Below, in pieces: positions 29,701 through 37,757 of a DNA stretch of 44,472 nt; the first letter of the stretch is position 1; every line of letters begins with the position of its first letter. A model generated the notes under the pieces. That model saw only the letters and a list, made by a program, of their open reading frames with translations. It did no database searches and was not told the origin of the DNA. The position numbers and the translations under genes are program-made. The stretch is from Giesbergeria sp. (GTDB lineage Bacteria; Pseudomonadota; Gammaproteobacteria; Burkholderiales; Burkholderiaceae_C), in assembly GCA_023150295.1 (NCBI GenBank), contig JAKLLE010000027.1, forward strand, positions 1-44,472, in the 5' to 3' direction.

Positions 29701-29850
29701 ATACACCCTCACGGTGACCACGGGCTCATCGGTGCGCGGGTACTCGCGCACCGACAGGCGGTCGAAGCTCACGGTGCCAATCAAGAGCACCAACAGCGAC
29801 AGCACGGTGGCCAGCACTGGGCGACGAATGGAGATTTCAGCCAACTGCAT
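26755..29850 (-). CDS. RND efflux pump inner-membrane permease (HAE-1 family)
   Basis: 1031 residues, the usual size, with twelve membrane helices in two repeats and two large periplasmic loops. It starts MQLAEISIRRPVLATVLSLL, typical of the family. The proton-relay Asp pair is D400-D401 in GLVVDDAIVMLEN on helix 4. It works as a trimer with the adaptor encoded just upstream (21 bp gap) and an outer-membrane channel, which is not encoded here. Substrates cannot be told from the sequence; the start and loops look nearest to the MdtB/MexF-like drug pumps. Confidence 0.93.
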   Translation of the reverse strand: MQLAEISIRRPVLATVLSLLVLLIGTVSFDRLSVREYPRTDEPVVTVRVYYAGASAEVMEAQVTKPLEDSIAGIDAVDVITSLSRAEQSQISVRFRLEKDADNAAAEVRDRTSRVRNRLPDGVDEPVIAKVEADAVPVMWLAFSSDTLSPLQINDLLVRIVKPRLQTVSGVADVPIYGERRYAMRVWLDPQRMAGYRLTTQDVEDAIRRSNLELPAGRIESVEREFSVTAQTSLAQPQEFANIVVRSVNGFAVRLGDVARVEEGPASDRSRVRLNGRDAISVGVIRQTTANPLEISKGVRAMLPQLQADLPPEVSVDIANDNSRFIDRSVQSVFTTLVEAVVLVALVIFVFLRTVRASIIPIVTIPVSLIGSFALMHLAGFSINTLTLLALVLAIGLVVDDAIVMLENIFRHIEEGMEPFSAAIRGAREIGFAIVAMTLTLVAVYAPLAFTPGRTGRLFIEFALALAGAVLVSGFVALTLSPMMCSLLLRHNPKPGWFDRSMERWLTALSDGYGRLLRWVLTARAGVLLQARWLVLAVMLACAVAIALIWPSMRQELSPLEDRGTILASFSAPDGATLEYTDRYARELEKIGRDYPEFDRIYANVGNPTVSQGSVVYRAVDWEERQRSTLQLAREMQGRISSLPGVSAFPVTPPSLGQGFRSRPLNFVVQTSESYEDLHTAVSRILAEVAKNPGILSPDVDLRLNKPELRIRVNRERAADLGVNVDVVARAIETMLGGRTVTRYKRDAEQFDVIVQTEGGSRSTPQDIDTIHVRGRGDAMVPLSSLVSVQESVSPRELNHFGQRRSATITANLAPDYSLGEALAFMDRTAAQVLKPGYTTELNGISREFRSSQGALGVVFVLALVFIYLVLAAQFESFIDPLVILLSVPLSMLGALLALKWGGGSLNVYSQIGLITLVGLITKHGILIVEFANQLRAQGLEMVDALVQASSQRLRPILMTTGAMVLGAIPLALAHGAGAESRMQIGWVIVGGMGLGTVLTVFVVPTMYALLARTAVPGPRDAQVQPAGTPH

Positions 29851-29871
29851 GGGGCAGGTGCTCCGGTGCCG

Positions 29872-31035
29872 TCAACGGCCTGGTGCCTGGGCAGCGCTGG
29901 CCGCCGGGGCTGCAGGACGTGCCTCGGGCTGCGCCGCGGCCATGCGCACTGGCGTGCCGTCGCGCTGCAGCCGCTGCTGGCCTGCAGTGACCACCTGGTC
30001 CTGCAGCGCCAGGCCCTGGCGCACCTCGACCATGCCATCGCGGCGCTTCCCCAGTTGCACACTGGTGCGGCGCGCTACCCAGCCCTGGCCCGAGGCGTCG
30101 GCTTCGAGCTTGAACACGTAGGGACTCGTGCCCTGCGGCACGATGGCCTCCTCGGGGACGACCAGCGCCTGCACCGGCGCACCAAACACGGCGGTCACCC
30201 GCGCAAACATGCCGGGGCGCAGAACGCCCTGGCGGTTGTCCAGCCCGGCCCGCACCGCCACCGAGCGGCCATTGGCGTCGATCTGTGGGTCGATGGCCTG
30301 CACCTGGGCTTCAAAGCTGCGGCCCGGCAGTGCATCCAGCTCCACCCGCACGGCCTGGCCCGTGCGCAGCTGGGGCTGGTAGCGCTCGGGCAGGCGAAAG
30401 TCCACCACCATGCTGTCGATGTCTTCGATATTGACGATGTCGGCCCCATCCTTGAGGTAGTCGCCCACATGCACATTGCGGATGCCCGCCATGCCATCGA
30501 ACGGCGCCACGATGCGCAGCCGCGCCACTTGCGCCTGCGCCAGCGCCAGCTTGGCCTGAGCCACCTGCAGGCTGGCAGCGCTTTCATCGAGCGAGCGTTG
30601 GCTCACAAAGCCCTGCGCCACCAGCTCGCGGTTGCGCTGGTGGTTGGCCTGGGCAATGGACAGCTCGGCCTGCGCCTGCTGCACCTGGGCCTGGGGCAAC
30701 TGGTCGTCAAACTGCACCAGCACCTGCCCCTTGCGCACACGCGCACCGTCGCTGAAGTGGATGTGCGTCACCCGCGCGCTGACCTCGGGCCGTAGCACCA
30801 CGCTGCGGCGAGAACGCAGGCTGCCCACGGCCTGGGCCTCGTCGCCCAGGGCCATGCTGCGCACGGTGGACACTTCCACCGCCACGGGTTGCGCCGGCCC
30901 CGAAGCGCCGGCACTGCGGGTGGGTGCGCCCAACTTGGCGGGTGTTGCAGGTTTTTGCAGCCACCATGCGGCCCCCAAGGCAGCGGTCAAGCCGCAGGCA
31001 GCGAGTACAAGGGTTGTGGTTCTGGAGAAGGCCAT
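29872..31035 (-). CDS. RND periplasmic adaptor (membrane fusion protein)
   Basis: 387 residues. A membrane anchor (about 7-26) contains LAAC, so lipid attachment is possible but not clear. The lipoyl half-motifs (VTHIHFSDGARVRKGQVLVQFDD near 88-110 and RIVAPFDGMAGIRNVHVGDY near 175-194) enclose an alpha-helical hairpin rich in Gln/Ala. Beta-barrel and membrane-proximal domains follow, with an Ala/Pro tail. First gene of the two-gene pump operon. Confidence 0.92.
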   Translation of the reverse strand: MAFSRTTTLVLAACGLTAALGAAWWLQKPATPAKLGAPTRSAGASGPAQPVAVEVSTVRSMALGDEAQAVGSLRSRRSVVLRPEVSARVTHIHFSDGARVRKGQVLVQFDDQLPQAQVQQAQAELSIAQANHQRNRELVAQGFVSQRSLDESAASLQVAQAKLALAQAQVARLRIVAPFDGMAGIRNVHVGDYLKDGADIVNIEDIDSMVVDFRLPERYQPQLRTGQAVRVELDALPGRSFEAQVQAIDPQIDANGRSVAVRAGLDNRQGVLRPGMFARVTAVFGAPVQALVVPEEAIVPQGTSPYVFKLEADASGQGWVARRTSVQLGKRRDGMVEVRQGLALQDQVVTAGQQRLQRDGTPVRMAAAQPEARPAAPAASAAQAPGR

Positions 31036-31207
31036 GGAGTTGTTCTGGGGAAGCTGGCTCGCAATGGGAAGCGCCCGAGCAATGTACCAGTGCTGCGCCG
31101 CAGCAACTGCTGCCCGGCCACCTCACCCCCAGGCAAGGCCGCGGAATTTACCCAGGCTTTACACAAGGGCCCACAGCTCGAGCTGCAAGCGCACTGTTCG
31201 CACCGGC

Positions 31208-31654
31208 TCAGCGCCCCAACGCCTGCTCCACGCCCCGGTTGGCCAGCGCATCGGCGCGCTCGTTGCCAGGATCGCCCGAATGGCCCTTGACCCAGCGCCA
31301 GTCAATGCGGTGGCCGCTGCCCTGCACCAGGGCATCCAGTCGCTGCCACAGCTCGACGTTCTTCACCGGCTGGCGCGATGCGGTGCGCCAGCCCTTGGCC
31401 TTCCAGCCGTGGATCCACTCGGTGATGCCTTTGCGCACGTACTCGCTGTCGAGGTAGAGCTGCACATCGCAGGGGCGCTTGAGCGCCGAGAGCGCCTCGA
31501 TCACCGCCATCAGTTCCATGCGGTTGTTGGTGGTGCCCAACTCGCCGCCAAAAAGCTCTTTCTCCACCGCACCCGAGCGCAGCAGCACGCCCCAGCCGCC
31601 GGGGCCGGGGTTGCCTTTGCAGGCGCCGTCGGTGTAAATCTGTACCTGGTTCAC
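31208..31654 (-). CDS. rnhA: Ribonuclease HI RnhA
   Basis: Removes RNA from RNA-DNA hybrids (primers, R-loops). 148 residues. The four metal-binding acids are all present: D9 ([11 protein letters not shown]), E47 (NNRMELMA), D69 (LYLDSEY) and D135 (NERADALA). The start is GTG 31654, directly after the TGA of the methyltransferase gene with no gap, so translation is coupled. The order methyltransferase-rnhA next to gloB and mltD parallels E. coli yafS-rnhA-gloB-mltD. Confidence 0.98.
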   Translation of the reverse strand: MNQVQIYTDGACKGNPGPGGWGVLLRSGAVEKELFGGELGTTNNRMELMAVIEALSALKRPCDVQLYLDSEYVRKGITEWIHGWKAKGWRTASRQPVKNVELWQRLDALVQGSGHRIDWRWVKGHSGDPGNERADALANRGVEQALGR

Positions 31655-32446
31655 TCAATGTCCTGTCGTGTGGTGCTTGCCGCTGCGGCGCACCAGCGGC
31701 ACGGCAGCTGCGGCACGCGGGCGCGCACTGCGCCAGGAGGGTTCCAGCAGGCGCATGCCATGCACGCGCTTGATGCCCACCATGAAATAAGCGGCCCCGA
31801 GTATCGGCCAAAGTCGATCACCCACATCGTCCATCCAGGCCGTGCGCTGCAGCCAGGGCTCGGTGCGCACGGCAGGGCGGTAGCAACCGTACTGCACGGC
31901 GTCCAGCTCGAAGTTCAGCAGCCGCAGCCAGTCACGCAGGCGCCAGGGGCCAATGAATTCGCCCACATCGGGCAGGAACAAGCGCCCCCGCCCGCCCGTC
32001 AGGCGCCGATAAAGGTGCTGGCGCTGCTGGCGCAACCCCCACAGGCTGACCGGGTTGAGCCCGGTGATGACCACCCGGCCTTCGGGCACCAGCACGCGCG
32101 CCACCTCGCGCAGCGCGGTGTGCGGGTCCTGGCTCAGTTCCAGCGCATGCGGCAGCAATACCAGGTCCAGGCTGTTGTCGGGAAAGGGCAGTGCCGCAGC
32201 GTGCGCCAGCAAATGGGGCGCCGGGCTCTCATCGCTGCCGGGCTCGGGCCATGCATCCAGCGCACGCCAGCGGTGGGGCATGCGGTTGGCGCGCAGGCCG
32301 TCCAGCAGGGGCATGCCCACCTGCAGGCTGTGGTAGCCGAACATGTCGGCCACAGCCTCGTCGATGCGCGCCTGCTCCCAGGCCAGCAGGTAGCGCCCAG
32401 GCGGAGATTCGAACCAACGGTGCATACCTATAATTTGATCGCTCAT
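31655..32446 (-). CDS. SAM-methyltransferase-like protein (YafS-like)
   Basis: 263 residues from ATG 32446 (MSDQIIGMHRWFESPPGRYLL). The core with LPFPDNSLDLVLLPHALELSQDP and LREVARVLVPEGRVVITGLNP fits Methyltransf_11 motifs II-III, but the glycine-rich motif I is not recognisable. It may therefore bind SAM atypically. The start codon shares the palindrome CATG with the opposite gloB start, so the two genes overlap by a few bases; an alternative start at 32425 (MHRWF) would avoid this. GCAGG precedes ATG 32446. Neighbourhood matches E. coli yafS. Confidence 0.85.
   Translation of the reverse strand: MSDQIIGMHRWFESPPGRYLLAWEQARIDEAVADMFGYHSLQVGMPLLDGLRANRMPHRWRALDAWPEPGSDESPAPHLLAHAAALPFPDNSLDLVLLPHALELSQDPHTALREVARVLVPEGRVVITGLNPVSLWGLRQQRQHLYRRLTGGRGRLFLPDVGEFIGPWRLRDWLRLLNFELDAVQYGCYRPAVRTEPWLQRTAWMDDVGDRLWPILGAAYFMVGIKRVHGMRLLEPSWRSARPRAAAAVPLVRRSGKHHTTGH
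32429..32434 (+). promoter_or_regulatory. -10 element of gloB
   Basis: Perfect TATAAT ending 10 bp before the gloB ATG. If used, the transcript starts within about 4 nt of the ATG and is nearly leaderless, consistent with the missing Shine-Dalgarno sequence. No good -35 is visible. Confidence 0.45.
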
Positions 32447-33221
32447 GAACCTGCTTGCGTTGCCCGCCTTTGCTGACAATTACCTCTGGCTGCTGCACGA
32501 CGCGCACGAGGCCGTGGTCGTGGATCCCGGCCAGGCCGAACCCGTGCTGCAGGCGCTGCAAGAACGCGGATTGCGCTTGCAGGCCATTCTAGTCACGCAC
32601 CACCATGGCGATCATGTCGGTGGCGTGGAAACCCTGCGTCAGGCCACGGGCGCCACCGTGTACGGCCCCGCACGCGAGGCCATTGCGGCCCCGTTCGTGC
32701 CCCTGGCCCAAGGCCAGACGGTGCAGGCGCTGGGATATTCCTTCACGGTGCTCGACGTGCCTGGCCACACCGCTGGGCACATTGCCTACTTCTGCGCCCA
32801 GGCCGAGGGCGGGCCGCTGCTGTTTTGCGGCGACACTCTCTTCTCGGGCGGTTGCGGTCGCCTGTTCGAAGGCACCGCCGCGCAAATGCAGGCCTCGCTG
32901 GACCAGCTTGCCGCCCTGCCTGACGACACGCGGGTATGCTGCGCCCACGAATACACACTTGCTAACCTGAAATTCGCCCGCGCCGTGGAACCCGGCAATG
33001 GCGAACTGCTCCACTACAGCGCCCAGTGCGAGACCCTGCGTGCACAGGGCCTGCCCACGCTGCCCTCGCGCATGGCTCTCGAAAGGGCGATCAACCCTTT
33101 CCTGCGCACCCGCGTGCCCACCGTGGCAGCGGCTGCGGCAGGTTTTGCCCCCTCTACCGACACCCGCGATGCAGTGGCCGTACTGGCCGCGCTGCGCGAA
33201 TGGAAAAACGGATTTCGATGA
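32445..33221 (+). CDS. gloB: Hydroxyacylglutathione hydrolase GloB (glyoxalase II)
   Basis: Metallo-beta-lactamase-fold enzyme of 258 residues that hydrolyses S-lactoylglutathione to lactate and glutathione, the second step of methylglyoxal detoxification. The metal motif THHHGDHVGG is at 51-60, with VPGHTAGHIAYF, LLFCGDTLFSGGCGRLFEGT and CCAHEYTLANLKFA. A C-terminal helical glutathione-binding domain follows. Its stop overlaps the mltD start (ATGA). The start overlaps the divergent methyltransferase start. Confidence 0.97.
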   Translation: MNLLALPAFADNYLWLLHDAHEAVVVDPGQAEPVLQALQERGLRLQAILVTHHHGDHVGGVETLRQATGATVYGPAREAIAAPFVPLAQGQTVQALGYSFTVLDVPGHTAGHIAYFCAQAEGGPLLFCGDTLFSGGCGRLFEGTAAQMQASLDQLAALPDDTRVCCAHEYTLANLKFARAVEPGNGELLHYSAQCETLRAQGLPTLPSRMALERAINPFLRTRVPTVAAAAAGFAPSTDTRDAVAVLAALREWKNGFR

Positions 33222-34744
33222 AGCTCTTCCACATTGCCTGCCTGGCGGGCCTGCTCTGGCTCTCGGGCTGCGCCACCCAGGTGGGCACCCCCGGTGCAGC
33301 CAGCACCCCAGGCAGCGACAGCACCACCGCCACGACCACCTCCCCTGCATCCGAAGCAACACACACACCGCAGTACCCCGCGGGCCCGTTGCTGCCCATC
33401 GCGCCGGCGCGGGCATCGCGCCTGGAGGTGATGCCGCTGTTCACCCCCTCGGACCTGTGGGACCGCATCCGACGCGGCTTTGCCATGCCCGACTTGCAGC
33501 ATCCGCTGGTACAGGACCGCGAGCAGTGGTATGCCAATCGACCCGACTACATGCAGCGCATGACCGAGCGCTCGCGCAAGTACCTGTTCCACATCGTCGA
33601 GGAACTGGAACGCCGCAACATGCCCACCGAGCTGGCGCTGCTGCCCTACATCGAAAGCGCCTTCAACCCACAGGCCGTGTCCTCGGCCCGGGCGGCCGGC
33701 ATGTGGCAGTTCATGCCCGCCACCGGCAACTACTTCGACCTCAAGCAGAACGCGTTCCGTGACGACCGGCGCGACGTGCTCGCATCCACCCGTGCAGCGC
33801 TGGACTACCTGCAAAAGCTCTACGGCATGTTTGGCGACTGGCACCTGGCCCTGGCCGCCTACAACTGGGGAGAAGGCAGCGTCGGCCGCGCCATCGCGCG
33901 CAACCAAAAGGCAGGGCTGGGCACCAGCTACACCGACCTGACCATGCCCACCGAAACACGCCTGTATGTGCCCAAGCTGCAGGCGGTGAAGAACATTGTG
34001 GCCAACCCCGAAGCCTTCCGCACCGAGTTGCCACTGATCGAAAACCACCCCTACTTCCAGACGGTGGACATCACGCGCGACATCGACGTGGCACTGGCGG
34101 CCCGGTTGGCCGACGTGGAGCTGTCCGACTTCAAGGCACTCAACCCTTCCCTGGACAAGCCCGTGATCCTGGCCGCAGGCACGCCCCAGATCCTGCTGCC
34201 CTGGGACAACGCCAAGGTGTTCGAGCGCAACCTGGCCGCCTACAAGGAGGGCCAGCACGCAAGCTGGACCGTCTGGAGCGTGCCCTCGACCATGAGCACC
34301 GCCGAGGTGGCCCGCCGGGTGGGCATGGACGAATCCGAGCTGCGCAGCATCAACCGCATCCCCCCGCGCATGCTGGTCAAGGCAGGGTCGGCGCTGATCG
34401 TGCCGCGCTCAGCCTCCACCAGGGCCGACGTGGCCGAGCATGTGGCCGACAACGGCAGGCTGTCGCTCGCCCCCGAGGTGGTGACCCGGCGCAGCGTGGT
34501 ACGCGCCCGCAAGGGCGACACCGTGGCCAGCCTGGCCCAGCGCCACCGCGTGAGCGCAGCCAGCGTGGCGCAATGGAACGACGTGAAGGCCAGCGCCGCC
34601 TTCAAGGCCGGGCAGGACGTGGTGCTGTACCTGCCGTTGCGCATGCAGCAGTCCAACAAAGCCAGCACCGCCACACGCGCGGCCCGCAAGACGAGCACGC
34701 CGGTCAAGCGCAACAGCGCCCCCTCTAAGTCCAAGCGGCGCTAG
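33218..34744 (+). CDS. mltD: Membrane-bound lytic murein transglycosylase D (lipoprotein)
   Basis: 508 residues. Lipoprotein signal with lipobox LSGC (Cys18), so probably anchored in the outer membrane. A low-complexity Thr/Ser/Pro linker (about 22-60) leads to the SLT catalytic domain with Glu146 in LLPYIESAFNPQAVSS, plus AAGMWQFMPATG and LALAAYNWGEGSVGRA. Near the end there is one clear LysM repeat (about 423-465, RARKGDTVASLAQRHRVS) and a weaker region before it. It cleaves peptidoglycan glycan strands to anhydro-muropeptides. Coupled to gloB by ATGA. Confidence 0.95.
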   Translation: MKLFHIACLAGLLWLSGCATQVGTPGAASTPGSDSTTATTTSPASEATHTPQYPAGPLLPIAPARASRLEVMPLFTPSDLWDRIRRGFAMPDLQHPLVQDREQWYANRPDYMQRMTERSRKYLFHIVEELERRNMPTELALLPYIESAFNPQAVSSARAAGMWQFMPATGNYFDLKQNAFRDDRRDVLASTRAALDYLQKLYGMFGDWHLALAAYNWGEGSVGRAIARNQKAGLGTSYTDLTMPTETRLYVPKLQAVKNIVANPEAFRTELPLIENHPYFQTVDITRDIDVALAARLADVELSDFKALNPSLDKPVILAAGTPQILLPWDNAKVFERNLAAYKEGQHASWTVWSVPSTMSTAEVARRVGMDESELRSINRIPPRMLVKAGSALIVPRSASTRADVAEHVADNGRLSLAPEVVTRRSVVRARKGDTVASLAQRHRVSAASVAQWNDVKASAAFKAGQDVVLYLPLRMQQSNKASTATRAARKTSTPVKRNSAPSKSKRR

Positions 34745-34882
34745 TTGTGATGCTCCAATAGCTTGCTTCGTGGCAACCTTGCAACACTTTGCAGCAATCC
34801 GGCCCATTTGCCGCAATGGCGCATGACTGGCAAGCGTTTGGAGCTATTAAACTTGTAGCAATTCAGCGCAAGGAGAAGCCCG

Positions 34883-35188
34883 ATGAGCTCCAAAGACAAC
34901 GCCGCCATCCATCAACTGTTCGAAAAGCTAGAGTGCCGCTACGCCTTGCGCGTGCTGTGGGCGCTGCGCGATGGGCATCCGCAGACCTTTCGCTTGCTGC
35001 AGGACAGCGTGGGCGGCATCACGCCCAACACGCTCAACACCCGCATCAAGGAGCTGCGCGAGGTCGGTCTGATCGACCATGGCAGCGATGGCTATGCCGT
35101 CACTGTCGCGGGCAGCGACCTGCTCAAGCGCCTGAGTGACGTGCAAGCCTTTGCCAACCGCTGGGCCGCCAGCCGCAACAAGAAGTAA
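34883..35188 (+). CDS. HxlR-family winged-helix transcriptional regulator
   Basis: 101 residues forming a single winged helix. KLECRYALRVLWALRDG matches the HxlR start (usually LEGKW...LRELLDG), and ITPNTLNTRIKELREVGLI matches the recognition helix (ISPKMLTQRLRELEEDGLV-type). A single Cys (C18) lies early in the first helix, a position used for redox or electrophile sensing in some relatives. AAGGAG lies upstream of ATG 34883. It is monocistronic, followed by a strong terminator; the target is unknown. Confidence 0.85.
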   Translation: MSSKDNAAIHQLFEKLECRYALRVLWALRDGHPQTFRLLQDSVGGITPNTLNTRIKELREVGLIDHGSDGYAVTVAGSDLLKRLSDVQAFANRWAASRNKK

Positions 35189-35220
35189 GCCAGTGCATCG
35201 GCCTGCGGGCTGAATACAAG

Positions 35221-35277
35221 GCTTTTTCGCTTCCAGCGCAATATCCACGGGCGCTGGAAGCTATTTTTTTGATAGCA
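35221..35277 (+). repeat. Intergenic repeat copy E, acting as terminator
   Basis: GGCTTTTTCGCTTCCAGCGC, then GGGCGCTGGAAGCTAT, TTTTTTT and GATAGC. Compared with copies A-D the two halves have become perfect complements. Confidence 0.7.
35230..35270 (+). terminator. Rho-independent terminator formed by repeat E
   Basis: Perfect 10-bp arms CTTCCAGCGC/GCGCTGGAAG with an 11-nt loop, followed by CTATTTTTTT. It ends the HxlR transcript, 20 bp ahead of the FKBP start. Confidence 0.85.
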
Positions 35278-35291
35278 CCAGGAGAACCACC

Positions 35292-35651
35292 ATGGCATAC
35301 ACCACCACCCCCTCGGGCCTGCAGTACGAAGACGCCGTGGTCGGCGAAGGCGCCGAGGCCACCAAGGGCAAGCAAGTAGCCGTGCATTACACCGGCTGGC
35401 TGTACAACGACGGCGTGCAAGGCGCCAAGTTCGACTCCAGCCGCGACCGCAACGACCCTTTCATCTTCGGCCTGGGCATGGGCATGGTCATCCAGGGCTG
35501 GGACGAAGGCGTGCAGGGCATGAAGGTGGGCGGCCAGCGCACGCTGATCATTCCCCCCGGCCTGGGCTACGGCGCACGCGGCGCAGGCGGCGTGATTCCG
35601 CCCAACGCCACGCTCAAGTTCGACGTGGAACTGCTGAACGTGGGCCGCTGA
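35292..35651 (+). CDS. FKBP-type peptidyl-prolyl isomerase
   Basis: 119 residues, a single FKBP domain without a signal peptide, so cytoplasmic. Conserved pocket residues are present: VHYTGWLYNDG, FDSSRDRNDPFIFGLGMGMVIQGWDEGVQGMKVG (the Val-Ile-x-Gly-Trp floor), and LGYGARGAGGVIPPNATLKFDVELL. It speeds cis-trans proline isomerisation in folding. AGGAG lies 9 bp upstream of ATG 35292. Convergent with the symporter gene. Confidence 0.95.
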   Translation: MAYTTTPSGLQYEDAVVGEGAEATKGKQVAVHYTGWLYNDGVQGAKFDSSRDRNDPFIFGLGMGMVIQGWDEGVQGMKVGGQRTLIIPPGLGYGARGAGGVIPPNATLKFDVELLNVGR

Positions 35652-35660
35652 GGCCCCGGC

Positions 35661-37757
35661 TTACATCTCCAGCCGCACCGGCGGCTGGGGCGGCGCGGGC
35701 CGGGTGATCCAGCTCACCAGCGCTGCGGCCAACAAGCCCGCAGGCACGCCAAACACCCCGGCAGAGATGGGCTGAATGGCAAACCACAGGCCGTTGGCCA
35801 GCAGCCATGCAGGAATCAAGGCCTGCACTCCAGGCACGTGCGACAGCATGTAGTACACCGCCACCCCCAGGCCGCACAGCATGCCGGCCACAGCCCCCTG
35901 GCGCGTGGTGCCGCGCCAGAAGATGCCCAGAACCATGACCGGCACGAAGGCCGACGCCGCCAGCGAAAACGACGCCGTGACCAGCGGCAAGATGTCCGAA
36001 GGCTTGAGCGCCGCCACAAAGGCCGCCGCCAACGCCACTGCCAACAAGGTGAATTTGGTGAGGATCACGCGCTGCTCGGGTGAGGCGCTGCGGGGCCGGG
36101 CCTGGAAGTACAGGTCGCGCACCAGCGCATTGCTGATGGTGAGCAGCAGGCCGTCGGCCGTGGACAGCGCCGCTGCCAACCCGCCCGCCGCCACCAGGCC
36201 CGACACCACATAGGGCAGCCCCCCCAGTTCGGGTGTGGCCAGCATGATGAGGTCGGCCCCCAGGCGGATTTCACCAAACTGCACAATGCCGTCGCCGTTG
36301 ACGTCCTCGATGGACAGCAACGACGCATCCACCCGCGCCCACTGAGCGATCCAGGCAGGCAGGTGGTCGAAGCTGCTGCCCACCAGGTTGTGCATCACCT
36401 CGAACTTGGCCAGCACGGCCAGCGCGGGCGCGCTGAGGTACAGCAGCGCGATGAAGAACAGCGACCAACCCACCGATGCCCGCGCACCCGCCACCGTAGG
36501 CGAGGTGTAGTAGCGCGTGAGCAGGTGCGGCATGCCTGCGGTGCCCAGCATCAGGCAGAACATCAGTGCTAGGAAGTTGCGACGCGACTCGGTGTAGGTC
36601 TTTTGCTCCTCGGGCGTGCCATCGGGGTAGCCTGCATAGGCCTGGCTGTGCGGCGGAAGGCCGCCCAGGGGTTGGGCGCGGGCGTAGTTCTCGCGCATCA
36701 GGCGCGTCCAGCGCTCGCGGGCCATAGCGGCATCGCGTGGCAGGGCTGCCAGTTCACGGCTGGCGGCGACGATCAGGCCCACATCGGCGTTCTGCGCGCG
36801 CAAATTGTGGATGCGCTCCTGGATGGTTCGGCGCTCGTCCTCCAGCGCACGCTCCACGTTCTGCAGCCGCGCCTCATAGTCCCGCGCCCGCTCCAGGTAA
36901 ATGGCCATGACCTGGTATTCAACCGGCGAGGCCAGCAACTGCGCCTCCAGGTCGGCAATCTTGCCGATCTGCTGGCCATACACCAGCGGCGCCACCGGGT
37001 TGCCCAGTTGTTTGTACGCCAGCCAAGACACCGGGATCAGGAACGCCAGCAGCAGCACCACGTACTGCGCCACCTGCGTCCAGGTGATGGCACGCATACC
37101 GCCCAAAAACGAGCACAGCAGCACCCCGCCCAGGCCGAGCATGATGCCGATCTCGAACTGCACGCCGGTCAGGCGCGAGGCAATCAGGCCCACACCGTAG
37201 ATTTGTGCCACCACATAGGTGAACGAGGTGAGCACCGCCGCCAGCGCCGCAATCACGCGCGGCCAGCGCCCGCCAAAGCGCACATGGAAGAAGTCTGGAA
37301 TGGTGTACAGCCCCATGGCCCGCAGGTGAGGTGCCACCAGAATGGCCACCAGGCAGAAACCGCCGGTCCAGCCCAGCAGGTAAGCCAGGCCCCCAGCGCT
37401 TTCAGGCGTGCCGGAAAACCCCTGCAGGTACAGCGCGCCCGACAGGCTGATGAACGAGGCCGCGCTCATCCAGTCTGCCGCCGCGGCCATGCCGTTGTAC
37501 ATGGGCGGAATGCGCCGCCCGGCCACGTAGTATTCGTCGGCATCGGTGGTGCGGCCATACACGCCAATGCCCGCGTACACCATGACCGACAGGAACAGAA
37601 AGATCGGCCCGATCCATTGGCGCGAAAGCCCCTGCGCCTCGGCCCAGGCCATCAGCGCCAGGAAGCACAGCACCCCCAGCACATACAAGGCCAGGATGCG
37701 ATGCAGGCGCCATGGGGAACGGCCACGCTCCGGGGGCGCGCTGAGCGACTTAGGCAT
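35661..37757 (-). CDS. Sodium/solute symporter of the VC_2705 type (ActP-related)
   Basis: 698 residues, larger than the roughly 550 of ActP. Membrane helices follow the SSS/LeuT-like pattern; DADEYYVAGRRIPPMYNGMA (about 72-91) and AADWMSAASFI (about 93-103) are family hallmarks. Two inserts are visible. One is a charged, probably coiled-coil segment at about 265-390 (ERARDYEARLQNVERALEDE) between helices. The other is a complete EF-hand-like loop, D485-V-N-G-D-G-I-V-Q-F-G-E496. The substrate is not known; acetate-like monocarboxylates are likely. Its start overlaps the small-subunit gene by 8 bp. Confidence 0.9.
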   Translation of the reverse strand: MPKSLSAPPERGRSPWRLHRILALYVLGVLCFLALMAWAEAQGLSRQWIGPIFLFLSVMVYAGIGVYGRTTDADEYYVAGRRIPPMYNGMAAAADWMSAASFISLSGALYLQGFSGTPESAGGLAYLLGWTGGFCLVAILVAPHLRAMGLYTIPDFFHVRFGGRWPRVIAALAAVLTSFTYVVAQIYGVGLIASRLTGVQFEIGIMLGLGGVLLCSFLGGMRAITWTQVAQYVVLLLAFLIPVSWLAYKQLGNPVAPLVYGQQIGKIADLEAQLLASPVEYQVMAIYLERARDYEARLQNVERALEDERRTIQERIHNLRAQNADVGLIVAASRELAALPRDAAMARERWTRLMRENYARAQPLGGLPPHSQAYAGYPDGTPEEQKTYTESRRNFLALMFCLMLGTAGMPHLLTRYYTSPTVAGARASVGWSLFFIALLYLSAPALAVLAKFEVMHNLVGSSFDHLPAWIAQWARVDASLLSIEDVNGDGIVQFGEIRLGADLIMLATPELGGLPYVVSGLVAAGGLAAALSTADGLLLTISNALVRDLYFQARPRSASPEQRVILTKFTLLAVALAAAFVAALKPSDILPLVTASFSLAASAFVPVMVLGIFWRGTTRQGAVAGMLCGLGVAVYYMLSHVPGVQALIPAWLLANGLWFAIQPISAGVFGVPAGLLAAALVSWITRPAPPQPPVRLEM

